64,000 nt of DNA from JAOPZW01 sp963707695. GTDB lineage: Bacteria; Actinomycetota; Thermoleophilia; Solirubrobacterales; Solirubrobacteraceae. The notes under the pieces are model-generated. The model had not been told where the DNA came from and made no database searches. It saw nothing but the letters and a program-made list of their open reading frames with translations. Where the stretch lies: contig CAVPQY010000005.1 of NCBI GenBank assembly GCA_963707695.1, positions 1-64,000 of the forward strand, given 5' to 3'. Below are positions 35,321 through 43,164 of the stretch, in pieces. Both the position numbers and the translations under genes were made by a program. The first letter of the stretch is position 1, and every line of letters starts with the position of its first letter.

Positions 35321-36343
35321 TCAGCGCAGCGCGCCCGGGTCCAGCCCGTCCAGCAGCCGGACCGGGCGCGGGTCGCCGTCGTCCTCGAGGAGGATCGCCC
35401 CGCCGGGCCAGTACGGGTGCGGCGGGCCCGCGCGGTGCAGGAGCGCCGGCTCGTAGACCCACGCACCGGTGTTGGCGATCCGCGGGCTCCCCCCGGGACC
35501 GCGCCAGCGGGCGGGGTCGTCGCCGGCCAGCGGCCCGGGGCGGTGGACGTGGCCGAAGAGGACCCAGTCGGCCTCGATCCCCAGCCGGTGCGCGACGCGC
35601 GCGAGCGCCGGGATGCTCGCTCGCTGCATCTGGAGGCCGAGCAGCCGCGAGGTGACCGGCGCGAGGCGGTGGCTGGGCACCCGTGGCAGGACCGGCATCG
35701 TCGACGCGCGCAGGAGCTCGGCCAGGTCGTCGGCGACCACGGCCAGGGGACGGGGGAGCCACCGCGCCAGGAACCCCTCGACCCGCGTCACGGAGGGCCC
35801 GCCCGCCTCCTCGTAGTCGACGGGCGTGGCGCCGTCCCGCGGCTTGCGGCCGAGCAGGCCGCGGGCCAGACCGTAGGCCGACTCGGGCAGCAGGTGCCGG
35901 TCGAGGTAGTGCCCGTGGGTCGCCCACACGCGGCCGGAGAGCCACACGCCCGGGTAGTGGACCGCGACGCGCGCGGGCGCGAGCCAGGCGGTGACCTCCG
36001 CGAGCAGCGGCGTGGCGTCGAGCGGGAGCGCGGCGTCGACGGTCAGCGGCATGTGCCGCGCCCGCAGCCAGGGCTGCACGAGCGCCCGGTCGTGGTTGCC
36101 CGGCACGAGGACGACCTCGCGGTCGGGCCCCAGGCGCGCTCCGATCGCGCGCAGCACCGGCTCGGCGACGGGCCGCATGTGGCGCGCACGAACCTCGAGC
36201 AGCTCGACGACGTCCCCGAGGAGCACCAGCCGGTCGACGCCGTCCAGCGCGTCCAGGAGCGCCGCCAGCGGCTCGGGACGGCGCAGGACGTCGCGGCCCA
36301 GCCGCGTGCCGAGGTGGAGGTCCGAGACGACGAGGGTGCGCAC
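35321..36343 (-). CDS. Metallophosphoesterase
   Basis: 340 residues from GTG 36343. Calcineurin-like motifs in order: VVSDLHLG (start), LLGDVVELL, VPGNHDRAL, THGHYLDRH and FGHVHRPG. All metal ligands are present. Length and RWLPRPLAVVADDLAE insert suggest a UDP-diacylglucosamine-pyrophosphatase-like or phosphodiesterase subgroup, but the substrate is not fixed. It stops 3 bp from the convergent DUF167 gene and follows an M48 peptidase gene on the same strand. Confidence 0.82.
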   Translation of the reverse strand: MRTLVVSDLHLGTRLGRDVLRRPEPLAALLDALDGVDRLVLLGDVVELLEVRARHMRPVAEPVLRAIGARLGPDREVVLVPGNHDRALVQPWLRARHMPLTVDAALPLDATPLLAEVTAWLAPARVAVHYPGVWLSGRVWATHGHYLDRHLLPESAYGLARGLLGRKPRDGATPVDYEEAGGPSVTRVEGFLARWLPRPLAVVADDLAELLRASTMPVLPRVPSHRLAPVTSRLLGLQMQRASIPALARVAHRLGIEADWVLFGHVHRPGPLAGDDPARWRGPGGSPRIANTGAWVYEPALLHRAGPPHPYWPGGAILLEDDGDPRPVRLLDGLDPGALR

Positions 36344-36354
36344 CGCGGCGCGGC

Positions 36355-37341
36355 TCAGGACCGGCCGGACTGCCGGCGCAGCCAGTCGCCCAGCGCCTCG
36401 CCCACGTCGTTGATCGACTGGCCGACGGTCCCCATGGCGTCCTGGACGCGCCCGGCGTAGTGGGCGGCGGCGGCGTCGGCCGCCTCGCGGACGCCCGACT
36501 CGCCCCCGCGCCGCGGGTAGGCGCCGTCGACGACGCGGTCGTAGTCGCCGCCGCGCACCCAGGTCAGGAGCTCGTGCGTCCGCCGGACCGGGAGCGGGTG
36601 GGTGAGGTTGAGGTCGTAGAGGAGCTTGGAGACGCGGTCGAACCCGCTCGCGTGCTCGTCGTAGTCGAGGCCCTGCTGCATGAACGCGTCGAGATCGAGC
36701 CGCTCCGCGGCCGTCCCGCCGGCGATGACCATGAAGGTGCGGCAGACCGCGAGCGGGTCGCGCGTCACGATCGCGGCGGCGCGGTCGCAGCTGAGCTCGG
36801 CGGCGCGCGCCCACTCCAGCAGCGCGGCCCGGATGGCGAGGACGGGCAGGCCGGCCAGGAGCGGGAGGCGGACCCCGCTGCCCAGCCCGAGCAGGATCTG
36901 CAGGGCCGTCCCGTACAGGACGTGGTCGCTGAGGATGTGCGCCGCCTCGTGGGCGAGCACGACCCGCAGCCCCTGGTCCCCGAGCAGGTCGACCGTCGAG
37001 CTGTTGAGCACGACGATCGGCGTCTTCGAGCCGATCACCGCAGCGTTCACGACCGGCCACTGGGTGAGGTAGAGGTCGGGGACGGGCTCGACGTCGAGGA
37101 CGTTGAGGACCTCGCGGTGCAGGGCCCAGACGTGCGGCAGCTGGTGGGCGCCGAGGCGCACGCCCGAGCCGAGGTAGGCGCCACGCAGGGCCTTCTCGTA
37201 GCCGAGGTCGATGAGCCGCCGCACGACCTGGTCGAGGTAGGGGACCTGCTTGAGCGCGGCGGTCGCCGCACGGTCGGCCGGGTGCTGGAAGGCGCGCGGC
37301 GAGATCCCGTGCAGCTTGTAGGCGTCGGCCGGAAGGCTCAC
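36355..37341 (-). CDS. M48 family metallopeptidase
   Basis: 328 residues. Start set at GTG 37341 because a TAGGCT box lies 8 nt before it and the protein then begins with the usual SLPADAYKLHGISPRAFQHP leader; the ATG at 37371 would overlap the divergent start. Zinc motif VLAHEAAHILSDH (HExxH-type, written HEAAH), with the third ligand Glu probably in AAELSCDRAA. A hydrophobic stretch (LQILLGLGSGVRLPLLAGLPVL) may anchor it. The YcaL/Oma1-like group degrades misfolded envelope proteins. Confidence 0.82.
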   Translation of the reverse strand: MSLPADAYKLHGISPRAFQHPADRAATAALKQVPYLDQVVRRLIDLGYEKALRGAYLGSGVRLGAHQLPHVWALHREVLNVLDVEPVPDLYLTQWPVVNAAVIGSKTPIVVLNSSTVDLLGDQGLRVVLAHEAAHILSDHVLYGTALQILLGLGSGVRLPLLAGLPVLAIRAALLEWARAAELSCDRAAAIVTRDPLAVCRTFMVIAGGTAAERLDLDAFMQQGLDYDEHASGFDRVSKLLYDLNLTHPLPVRRTHELLTWVRGGDYDRVVDGAYPRRGGESGVREAADAAAAHYAGRVQDAMGTVGQSINDVGEALGDWLRRQSGRS

Positions 37342-37349
37342 CGTGCGCC

Positions 37350-37359
37350 AGCCTAGACT
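37350..37359. promoter_or_regulatory. Overlapping divergent -10 boxes, M48 / DUF480
   Basis: The 10 bp AGCCTAGACT contain TAGGCT on the minus strand (37350-37355, 8 nt before the M48 GTG) and TAGACT on the plus strand (37354-37359, 10 nt before ATG 37370). The two hexamers share one TA. Both genes would be leaderless. This repeats the arrangement at 11933-11942. Confidence 0.45.
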
Positions 37360-37369
37360 GTCGGTCCGC

Positions 37370-38065
37370 ATGGGGCCCGAGCTCACCTTCGCCGAGCAGC
37401 GCGTCCTGGGGTGCCTGCTGGAGAAGCAGCGCACGACGCCGGACCAGTACCCGCTCTCGCTCAACGCGCTGCGGCTCGCCTGCAACCAGTCGACGAACCG
37501 CGACCCGGTGGTCGACCTCGACGAGGACGCGATCCGGGCGGCGCTGCACGGGCTCGGCCGACGCCGCTTCACCCGGCTCGCCTCCGGGCACACGAGCCGC
37601 GCGTCGAAGTACCGCCACCTGCTCGACGACGCGCTCGGCGTCGACCGCGCCGACCAGGCCGTGCTGGCGATCCTCCTGCTGCGCGGGCCGCAGACCCCCG
37701 GCGAGCTGAAGGGCCGCACGGAGCGCCTGCACCCGTTCGCCTCGCTCGACGAGGTCGAGGCGCAGCTCGGGTCGTTGATCGACCGCGGGCTCGTGGCGCG
37801 GCTCGAGCGCCGCCCGGGGCAGAAGGAGGTCCGCTACGCGCACCTCCTGGGCGACGAGGCCGCCGACGAGGAGACCGCTCCTGCGCGCGCCCCCTCGCCC
37901 GTCGCCGCGCCCGCAGGGCCGGCCGCGCCGGTGGCGCCGCCTCCCGCGGCGGCCGCGCCGCCGGCGCCCGACGACGGCCTCCCCCGGCGCCTGTCGGCGC
38001 TCGAGGAGGAGGTCGCTTCCCTGCGCGCCGAGCTCGCGGCGCTGCGCGCCGAGCTCGGCGCCTAG
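37370..38065 (+). CDS. DUF480 (YceH-like) protein
   Basis: 231 residues. Two winged-helix domains are recognisable: LTFAEQRVLGCLLEKQRTTPDQYPLSLNAL with CNQSTNRDPV, then VLAILLLRGPQTPGELKGRTERLHPF. This is the YceH signature. An Ala/Pro linker and a short coiled coil (LSALEEEVASLRAELAALRAEL) complete the protein. Probably DNA-binding or scaffold; no verified role. Stop shares CTAG with the convergent DUF2945 gene. Confidence 0.85.
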   Translation: MGPELTFAEQRVLGCLLEKQRTTPDQYPLSLNALRLACNQSTNRDPVVDLDEDAIRAALHGLGRRRFTRLASGHTSRASKYRHLLDDALGVDRADQAVLAILLLRGPQTPGELKGRTERLHPFASLDEVEAQLGSLIDRGLVARLERRPGQKEVRYAHLLGDEAADEETAPARAPSPVAAPAGPAAPVAPPPAAAAPPAPDDGLPRRLSALEEEVASLRAELAALRAELGA

Positions 38066-38277
38066 CCCGACCGGCGCCGCAGCGCCTCGGGCTTGTGCAC
38101 CGCGGTGCCGCCCGACGCCTCGCTCTCGACGAGGTACTGGGGCTCGTCCTCGGACGCCTTGACCTTGCGCCCGCCGGCCTCGGTCTCCTCCGTGATCTTG
38201 CGCTTGACCGTGCCGACGGCCTTGGAGCCGTGGCTGTTCCACTCGACCCGGTCGCCCTGCTTGAAGCTCTTCGGCAT
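38062..38277 (-). CDS. DUF2945 (HVA1 Tudor-like) protein
   Basis: 71 residues: MPKSFKQGDRVEWNSHGSKA, GTVKRKITEETE and DEPQYLVESEASGGTAVHKPEAL. This is the small SH3/Tudor-like domain called DUF2945 or HVA1. Highly basic, cytoplasmic, function unknown. ATG 38277 chosen since the family begins at this residue; upstream sequence in frame is not conserved-looking. Confidence 0.8.
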   Translation of the reverse strand: MPKSFKQGDRVEWNSHGSKAVGTVKRKITEETEAGGRKVKASEDEPQYLVESEASGGTAVHKPEALRRRSG

Positions 38278-38340
38278 GCGGTTCCGCTTCCCACCCGCGG
38301 GAGGGCCGCACCAGGCCTGGCGCACCTAGACTCCGCCGCC

Positions 38341-39282
38341 ATGCGCGCCGCCACCATCCGCGACGGCGAGGTCCTCGTCGAGGAGCACCCCGACCCGGTG
38401 CCCGGCAGGGGGGAGGTGCTCGTCCGCGTCCGCGGCGCGGGCATCAACGGCGCGGACATCCACCAGCGCGCCGGCGGCTACCCCGCGCCCCCCGGGTCGC
38501 CGCCGGACATCCCCGGCCTCGAGCTCGCCGGCGAGGTCGCCGCCCTCGGCGACGGCGCCGAGCGCTTCGCGGTCGGCGACCGCGTCATGGGGATCGTCGG
38601 CGGCGGCGGGCAGGCCGAGCTGGCGACCGTCCACGAGCGCCAGCTCATGCCCGTCCCCGAGGGGCTCCCCTGGGCCGAGGCCGGCGGGCTGCCCGAGGTC
38701 TTCACCACGGCGCACGACGCGCTCTTCACCCAGGCCGGCCTCGGCCCCGGCGAGCGCCTCCTCGTCCACGGCGCGGCCGGCGGGGTCGGCACCGCGGCCG
38801 TCCAGCTCGGCGCGGCCGCCGGGGCGCGCGTGGTCGCGACGGTGCGCCGCCCCGAGGCGCGCGACGCCGTGGCCGCGCTCGGCGCCGCGGAGGTGCTCGG
38901 CCCTGAGGGCTTCGCCGAGCACGGCCCCTTCGACGTCGTGCTCGAGCTCCTCGGCGCGCCGAACGTCCCCGACGACCTCAAGGCGCTGGGGATCGGCGGG
39001 CGGATCGTCGTCATCGGGGTCGGCGGCGGCTTCAAGGCCGACGTGAACCTGCTCGCGCTCATGGGCAAGCGCGCCCGCCTGATGGCGTCGACCCTCCGCG
39101 TCCGCCCGCTCGAGGAGAAGGCGCTCACGGCGCGCGCCCTCGAGCGTCACGTGCTGCCGCTCGTCGCCGGCGGGCGCCTGCGGGTGCCCGTGGCCGACAC
39201 CTTCGGCCTCGACGAGGTCGGCGAGGCCTACGCGCGCTTCACGGGCGGCGGCAAGGTCGGCAAGGTCGTGCTGCTGCCGTGA
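38341..39282 (+). CDS. Quinone oxidoreductase-like zinc-free alcohol dehydrogenase
   Basis: 313 residues, MDR superfamily. GroES-like N-terminus (MRAATIRDGEVLVEEHPDP, GAGINGADIHQRAGGYP), Rossmann motif VHGAAGGVGTAAVQLG, and EVFTTAHDALF as in QOR/PIG3. No zinc-binding cysteines, so NADPH-quinone reductase-type. ATG 38341 lies 8 nt after TAGACT (38327-38332). Overlaps the next gene by 4 bp. Confidence 0.85.
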   Translation: MRAATIRDGEVLVEEHPDPVPGRGEVLVRVRGAGINGADIHQRAGGYPAPPGSPPDIPGLELAGEVAALGDGAERFAVGDRVMGIVGGGGQAELATVHERQLMPVPEGLPWAEAGGLPEVFTTAHDALFTQAGLGPGERLLVHGAAGGVGTAAVQLGAAAGARVVATVRRPEARDAVAALGAAEVLGPEGFAEHGPFDVVLELLGAPNVPDDLKALGIGGRIVVIGVGGGFKADVNLLALMGKRARLMASTLRVRPLEEKALTARALERHVLPLVAGGRLRVPVADTFGLDEVGEAYARFTGGGKVGKVVLLP

Positions 39283-39629
39283 GGACCGCCGTCGACCGCC
39301 TGTGGCGCGCGCTGGCCGCCGGCGACTGGGCGGGGATGCTCGCCCAGTTCGCCACCGGTGCCCTCGTCTTCGAGGCCGACAGCGGCATCGCGGTGGCCGC
39401 CGACGAGTACGTCGCCCGCCACCGGACCGCGGGGGCGGCCGACGTCCACGTCGAGCGGGCCGTGCGCGAGTCGAACACGATCGCCGTCGAGGTCCACGTC
39501 GCCCGCGGCGGCTTCGAGCGCCGCTGCGCGGCGTTCTACGACCTGCGCGACGGGCGCATCGCGAGCGCGACCGAGTACTGGAGCCCCGCGTACCCGGCGC
39601 ACCCGACGGCGCCGGTCGAGAGCGACTAG
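39279..39629 (+). CDS. NTF2-like (SnoaL) family protein
   Basis: 116 residues from GTG 39279 (GTGA overlap with the oxidoreductase). NTF2 fold: LWRALAAGDWAGMLAQFATGALVF, ADEYVARHRTAGAADVHVERAV and YDLRDGRIASATEYWSP at the C-terminus. Such proteins bind small ligands or act as minor isomerases. Probably co-expressed with the quinone oxidoreductase. Its stop shares CTAG with the next gene. Confidence 0.78.
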   Translation: MRTAVDRLWRALAAGDWAGMLAQFATGALVFEADSGIAVAADEYVARHRTAGAADVHVERAVRESNTIAVEVHVARGGFERRCAAFYDLRDGRIASATEYWSPAYPAHPTAPVESD

Positions 39630-39805
39630 CCCTCGAGCTCGGTCTCGGCCTCGTCGGCGACCGGGACCACGTCCGCGAGGTGGATCGAGCACAGCGTCGG
39701 TCCGCCGCGCTCCAGGACGACCTGCTGCTCGCGTTCGGTGAGCCGCGCGCCGCACTCCTCGCAGCGGTCGCCCGCGTGCTCGAGCGTCTGCTCCTCCAGG
39801 TCCAT
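39626..39805 (-). CDS. Small zinc-ribbon-like protein
   Basis: 59 residues: acidic, with CEECG (Cys15, Cys18) and a third cysteine at 39 (TLCSIHLAD), where His42 could complete a CxxC...CxxH zinc site. The short middle (REQQVVLERGGP) fits a knuckle. I know no named family. ATG 39805 has CTGGAGG-like sequence downstream only, so initiation may be leaderless. Confidence 0.55.
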   Translation of the reverse strand: MDLEEQTLEHAGDRCEECGARLTEREQQVVLERGGPTLCSIHLADVVPVADEAETELEG

Positions 39806-39814
39806 GCCGCCACG

Positions 39815-40501
39815 TTACCCCGCGCGCGCCGCCGCCACCAGCGGTCCCAGCCGGCCCGCGTTGGCGACCGCGCCCGCCGCCGCCACGAGCGCCAGCACGG
39901 GCATCGGGTGGTCGAGCCCGAGCGTCAGCGCGAGCGCCGCCACGAGGGCCGCGGCGGCCGCCGCGAGCGTCGCGTGCGGGCGCAGCCCGAAGCGCAGCGC
40001 GTAGGCGGCGAACGCGGCCGGGAAGAGCACGTCGACCCCGTTGAGCTGGGCGACGGTGGCGTGGCTGCCCCAGGCCGGCAGGGTGAGGTTCAACGCGTCG
40101 GCCGACGTGGCCGAGGTCGTGAGCTGCAGGCCGCCCGCCGCGCCCCCGGCGATCGAGACGACGTCGACGACGGCCAGGAAGACGGGCAGCGCCAGCGCCA
40201 GCGTCGCGGCGTCCAGGACGGCTGCGAAGGCGACGCCCGCCGTCGCGTAGGCGAGGGCCTCGACCGGGGTGGCCCCCGGCCCGACGCCCGCGACGTCCAG
40301 CGCCACGACGAGCAGCCCGGCGGCGGGGACGGCGAGCCACAGCACGCGGGGCGCCGCCATGGCGGGCACGGGCAGCGCCGCGAGGGCCGCGACGCCCAGC
40401 AGGCCCGCACCGCCGGCGACGAGCGCCGCGGGATCGCCGCCGCCGAGGCCGGGCAGGACCGGCGCGGCCCACAGGACCGCCGCGCCCACCGCCGCCGTCA
40501 C
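39815..40501 (-). CDS. Polytopic membrane protein, possibly presenilin-like
   Basis: 228 residues, GTG 40501 overlapping the next gene's stop by 4 bp. Eight or so hydrophobic helices fill the protein. Two helix-embedded acids stand out: Asp113 in FLAVVDVVSIAGG and Asp157 in LNGVDVLFPAAF, followed by MPVLAL (200-205) near the end. Order and spacing resemble the intramembrane aspartyl proteases (presenilin/SPP: YD, GxGD, PAL), but the GxGD glycine before Asp157 is Val. So this is a weak, structural suggestion; it may instead be an unrelated membrane protein. Confidence 0.4.
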   Translation of the reverse strand: MTAAVGAAVLWAAPVLPGLGGGDPAALVAGGAGLLGVAALAALPVPAMAAPRVLWLAVPAAGLLVVALDVAGVGPGATPVEALAYATAGVAFAAVLDAATLALALPVFLAVVDVVSIAGGAAGGLQLTTSATSADALNLTLPAWGSHATVAQLNGVDVLFPAAFAAYALRFGLRPHATLAAAAAALVAALALTLGLDHPMPVLALVAAAGAVANAGRLGPLVAAARAG

Positions 40502-41151
40502 CAGGGCGGCAGGTCCGCGTACCACTCGCCCAGCACCCGGAAGGACGACCAGAACGCGCGCTTGGCCGCCTCCTCGTCGAGCGCCTCGTCGATGTTCGGG
40601 ACGACGAGCGCCTCCATGGAGGGCGTGAACGGCTGCACGACGCCCTCGACGGGCTCGACCGTGCGGGACAGCGGGACGTCGAGGTCGTTCAGCACGGCCA
40701 GCGCGTCGGGCCCCATGGCGACGACGATCCGGGGCTGGACGATCGCGAGCTCCTCGGCCACGCGGGCGATGCAGGCGGGATCCGCCAGCGACGGGTCGCC
40801 GACCGGGCACTTGACCGCCAGCGTCCCGTAGACGGCGAGCGGGTCGATGGACAGGCGCTTGAGCGACTTCATGAGCGCCGTCCCCGAGCGCCCGTAGAAG
40901 GCCACGCCCTCCTCGACCTCCGAGGGCACCGGCGCGTGCTTGAGGAGCAGGATGTCGGCCTGCGGGTGGCCGGACCCCAGCACGGGCATGAGGTCGCCGC
41001 GGGGGCAGTGGCGGCAGCTCTGCACCTCGCGGGTGAGCTGGTTCAGCTCGCGGATGGCCCGCTCGAGGTACTTCTCGCGGATCTCGTCGTCGGTCGCGGG
41101 CATCGGTCCTGCGGGCTTTGACGGCCCGCGGGCTTGTCCTTGCCCGTGCAT
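40498..41151 (-). CDS. Uracil-DNA glycosylase superfamily protein, divergent
   Basis: 217 residues from ATG 41151 (ATGA overlap); the ATG at 41103 (MPATDDEIREKYLE) gives 201 and is also plausible. An N-terminal CRHCPRG and the fold pattern (ILLLKHAPVPSEVEEGVAFYGRSGTALMK; IVVAMGPDALAVLNDL) match family 4/5 UDGs with an iron-sulfur cluster. The catalytic motif 1, normally GEAPG, reads KHAPV, and motif 3 (HPS) reads VVPN. It may be inactive on uracil or act on another base. Confidence 0.65.
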   Translation of the reverse strand: MHGQGQARGPSKPAGPMPATDDEIREKYLERAIRELNQLTREVQSCRHCPRGDLMPVLGSGHPQADILLLKHAPVPSEVEEGVAFYGRSGTALMKSLKRLSIDPLAVYGTLAVKCPVGDPSLADPACIARVAEELAIVQPRIVVAMGPDALAVLNDLDVPLSRTVEPVEGVVQPFTPSMEALVVPNIDEALDEEAAKRAFWSSFRVLGEWYADLPPW

Positions 41152-43073
41152 CAGGCCTTGCGCGTCGCCCGCTCCACCCGCCGCGTCCTCCGGGCGCGCC
41201 GGACGCCGGCCGGCGTGGCCTTCGTCTCGAGGAACTTCAGCGCCTGGACGTAGAGCAGGCTCGACGGCTTCGTCGTGATGTCGGCCATGCGCAGCGCCTC
41301 GAGGAACTCCTCGGGGCCGTCGAAGTCGGGCATGGCGATCCGCACCGACCCGAGGCCCTGCGCGACGTGCGCGTCCGACCCCGCGCCGGCCGGGATGCGG
41401 TACTTGGCCGCGAACCGCGCCGCCTCCTCGTTGAAGGACCCGATGGCCACGCGCGGGTTGTAGACCTCGATCGCGTCGAGGTCGTCGACGACGGGCAGGA
41501 GGTGCTCGTAGTCGGGGACCGAGTGCATGCGGTCGAAGGGGTGCGGGACGTAGACGACGCCGCCCTGGCGCTTGATCTCGGCCACCGTCTCCTGCAGCGT
41601 CATCCCGCGCGGGATGCGCTCGGTGAGGAACAGGCCGATGACCTCTCCCTGGTCGGCGGTCTTGACCTCCTCGCCCACGATGACCTTCACGCCGAAGCGG
41701 TGCGCCTTGCGCTGCGCGTCCAACGCGCCGGAGACCTCGTTGTGATCCGTGACCGCGATCGCGCCGAGGCCCTGGTCGCGGGCGGTCGCCAGCAGCACCT
41801 CCACCGGCGTCGCGCAGTCCGAGCTGTGGTCGGTGTGCATGTGCAGGTCGACCATGATGCGCCGGCGCCCCTGCAGCCGGGCCCGCAGGTCGGGGCGCGC
41901 CCGGTCGTCGTGGCGCCGGGCCACCAGCCCGGCGTAGACCGCCTCGAGGTCGTCGGTGACCTCGGCCCAGCTGCGCCGCGGCGCCTGGGCGCGCAGGCGC
42001 CCGCGCAGGTCGGCGTCGGCGACGGCGCGGCCCAGCTGGGCGACGAGCGTGGCCTCGTCGCGGGGCTCGAAGAGCAGGCCGCCGCGGCCGTAGTCCAGCG
42101 CGTCCTCGTAGACCTCCAGCCGGGCGGCGACGGGCACCGCCCCCGCGGCGGCGGCGCGGCGCAGCAGGCCGGGTGAGGGTGCGAGCCCCTCCGATGCCGC
42201 GACGAGCACGTCGGCCGCGCCCAGGAGCGCGTCGACGTCCTCCTCGCCGGGGTCGGCGAAGCGCACCCGGCGGCGGACGGCGGCGCGCAGCGGCGTCGAG
42301 GACGACGGTCCGCGCGCGGAGACGACCGTCGCCTCCCAGGGCAGGTCGGGGTCGAGCCGGCGCAGGGCGCGCAGGAAGAGGCGCAGGGCCGCGCGCTCCT
42401 CCTCGACGTAGAGCAGGCGCACGACGCCGTCGTCGGCCCGGTCCGGGCCGCCCTCCGGGGCCACGGCGGCCGGCGCGAGGACGTCGTAGCGCCCCGGGAA
42501 GGCGCGCTCCACGAGCCGTCGCGTCGCCGCGTAGTCGGCCAGGCGGACGTCGAGGCGCCCCAGGACGAGGCGGGCCAGCTTCGGCGCGACCTGGGCGGCG
42601 ACGAGCCGCTCGGGCGGCGCGTGGAAGCCGCCGACGTTCAGCGCCCGCGAGTGGCGCAGCGCGACGCTCGAGACGCTCGGCGCGAAGGGGTCGTGGACGT
42701 GGCAGACGTCGAGCGCGTCGTGCTCGAAGAGGGCCTCGAGCGTGCGGGCGACGTCGATCGGCATCGCCCGCCCGCCCGCGCGGCCGCCGGCGCGCCCGCC
42801 CAGCGGCGGGAGCGCCTCGCCCACGGCCAGGACCCGGAACCCGCCCGCGCCGTCCTCGCCGGAGGACCGGAACAGGCCGTCCCCGCCCGCGCGGACGGCG
42901 CGGCGCCCCTCGCGCACGAGCGCCGCGGACGACGAGGGCGCGACCACCGTGACCCGGTGCCCGCGGCCGACGAGCTCGCGGGCGACCGCCGCGACGTACC
43001 GGTTGGCCTCGTGGCCCGACTCCCACGGGTACGGCGTGACCTGGGCGATCGCCAGGCTCCGGGCGCTGCTCAC
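41151..43073 (-). CDS. GT4-like glycosyltransferase fused to a PHP phosphoesterase domain
   Basis: 640 residues from GTG 43073, 7 nt after TATGCT on the minus strand. Residues 1 to about 390 are GT-B glycosyltransferase: AQVTPYPWESGHEANRYVAAVA, DVCHVHDPFAP, and AADVLVAASEGLAPSPGLLRRAAAAGAVPVA. The second Glu of the GT4 E-x7-E motif is missing, so donor chemistry is doubtful. From ~407 a PHP domain follows with DLHMHTDHS, AVTDHNEVSG, VPHPFDR and GSDAHV, all metal ligands intact. I see no stop between the two halves. PHP domains hydrolyse phosphate esters or nucleotides. Confidence 0.8.
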   Translation of the reverse strand: MSSARSLAIAQVTPYPWESGHEANRYVAAVARELVGRGHRVTVVAPSSSAALVREGRRAVRAGGDGLFRSSGEDGAGGFRVLAVGEALPPLGGRAGGRAGGRAMPIDVARTLEALFEHDALDVCHVHDPFAPSVSSVALRHSRALNVGGFHAPPERLVAAQVAPKLARLVLGRLDVRLADYAATRRLVERAFPGRYDVLAPAAVAPEGGPDRADDGVVRLLYVEEERAALRLFLRALRRLDPDLPWEATVVSARGPSSSTPLRAAVRRRVRFADPGEEDVDALLGAADVLVAASEGLAPSPGLLRRAAAAGAVPVAARLEVYEDALDYGRGGLLFEPRDEATLVAQLGRAVADADLRGRLRAQAPRRSWAEVTDDLEAVYAGLVARRHDDRARPDLRARLQGRRRIMVDLHMHTDHSSDCATPVEVLLATARDQGLGAIAVTDHNEVSGALDAQRKAHRFGVKVIVGEEVKTADQGEVIGLFLTERIPRGMTLQETVAEIKRQGGVVYVPHPFDRMHSVPDYEHLLPVVDDLDAIEVYNPRVAIGSFNEEAARFAAKYRIPAGAGSDAHVAQGLGSVRIAMPDFDGPEEFLEALRMADITTKPSSLLYVQALKFLETKATPAGVRRARRTRRVERATRKA

Positions 43074-43109
43074 CGTCGGCAGCATAGGCGCACGAACGAC
43101 GTGCGGGGA

Positions 43110-43136
43110 GCGGGCGGGGACGTGGTCCCCGCCCGC
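43110..43136. terminator. GC hairpin after ino1
   Basis: A perfect 12-bp stem (43110-43121 with 43125-43136) with a 3-nt loop, 29 bp past the ino1 stop. No T-run on the minus strand. Likely ends the inositol operon before the glycosyltransferase-PHP gene. Confidence 0.5.
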
Positions 43137-43164
43137 CCGGCACGGCGTCGGTGGCGCCGGGGCG

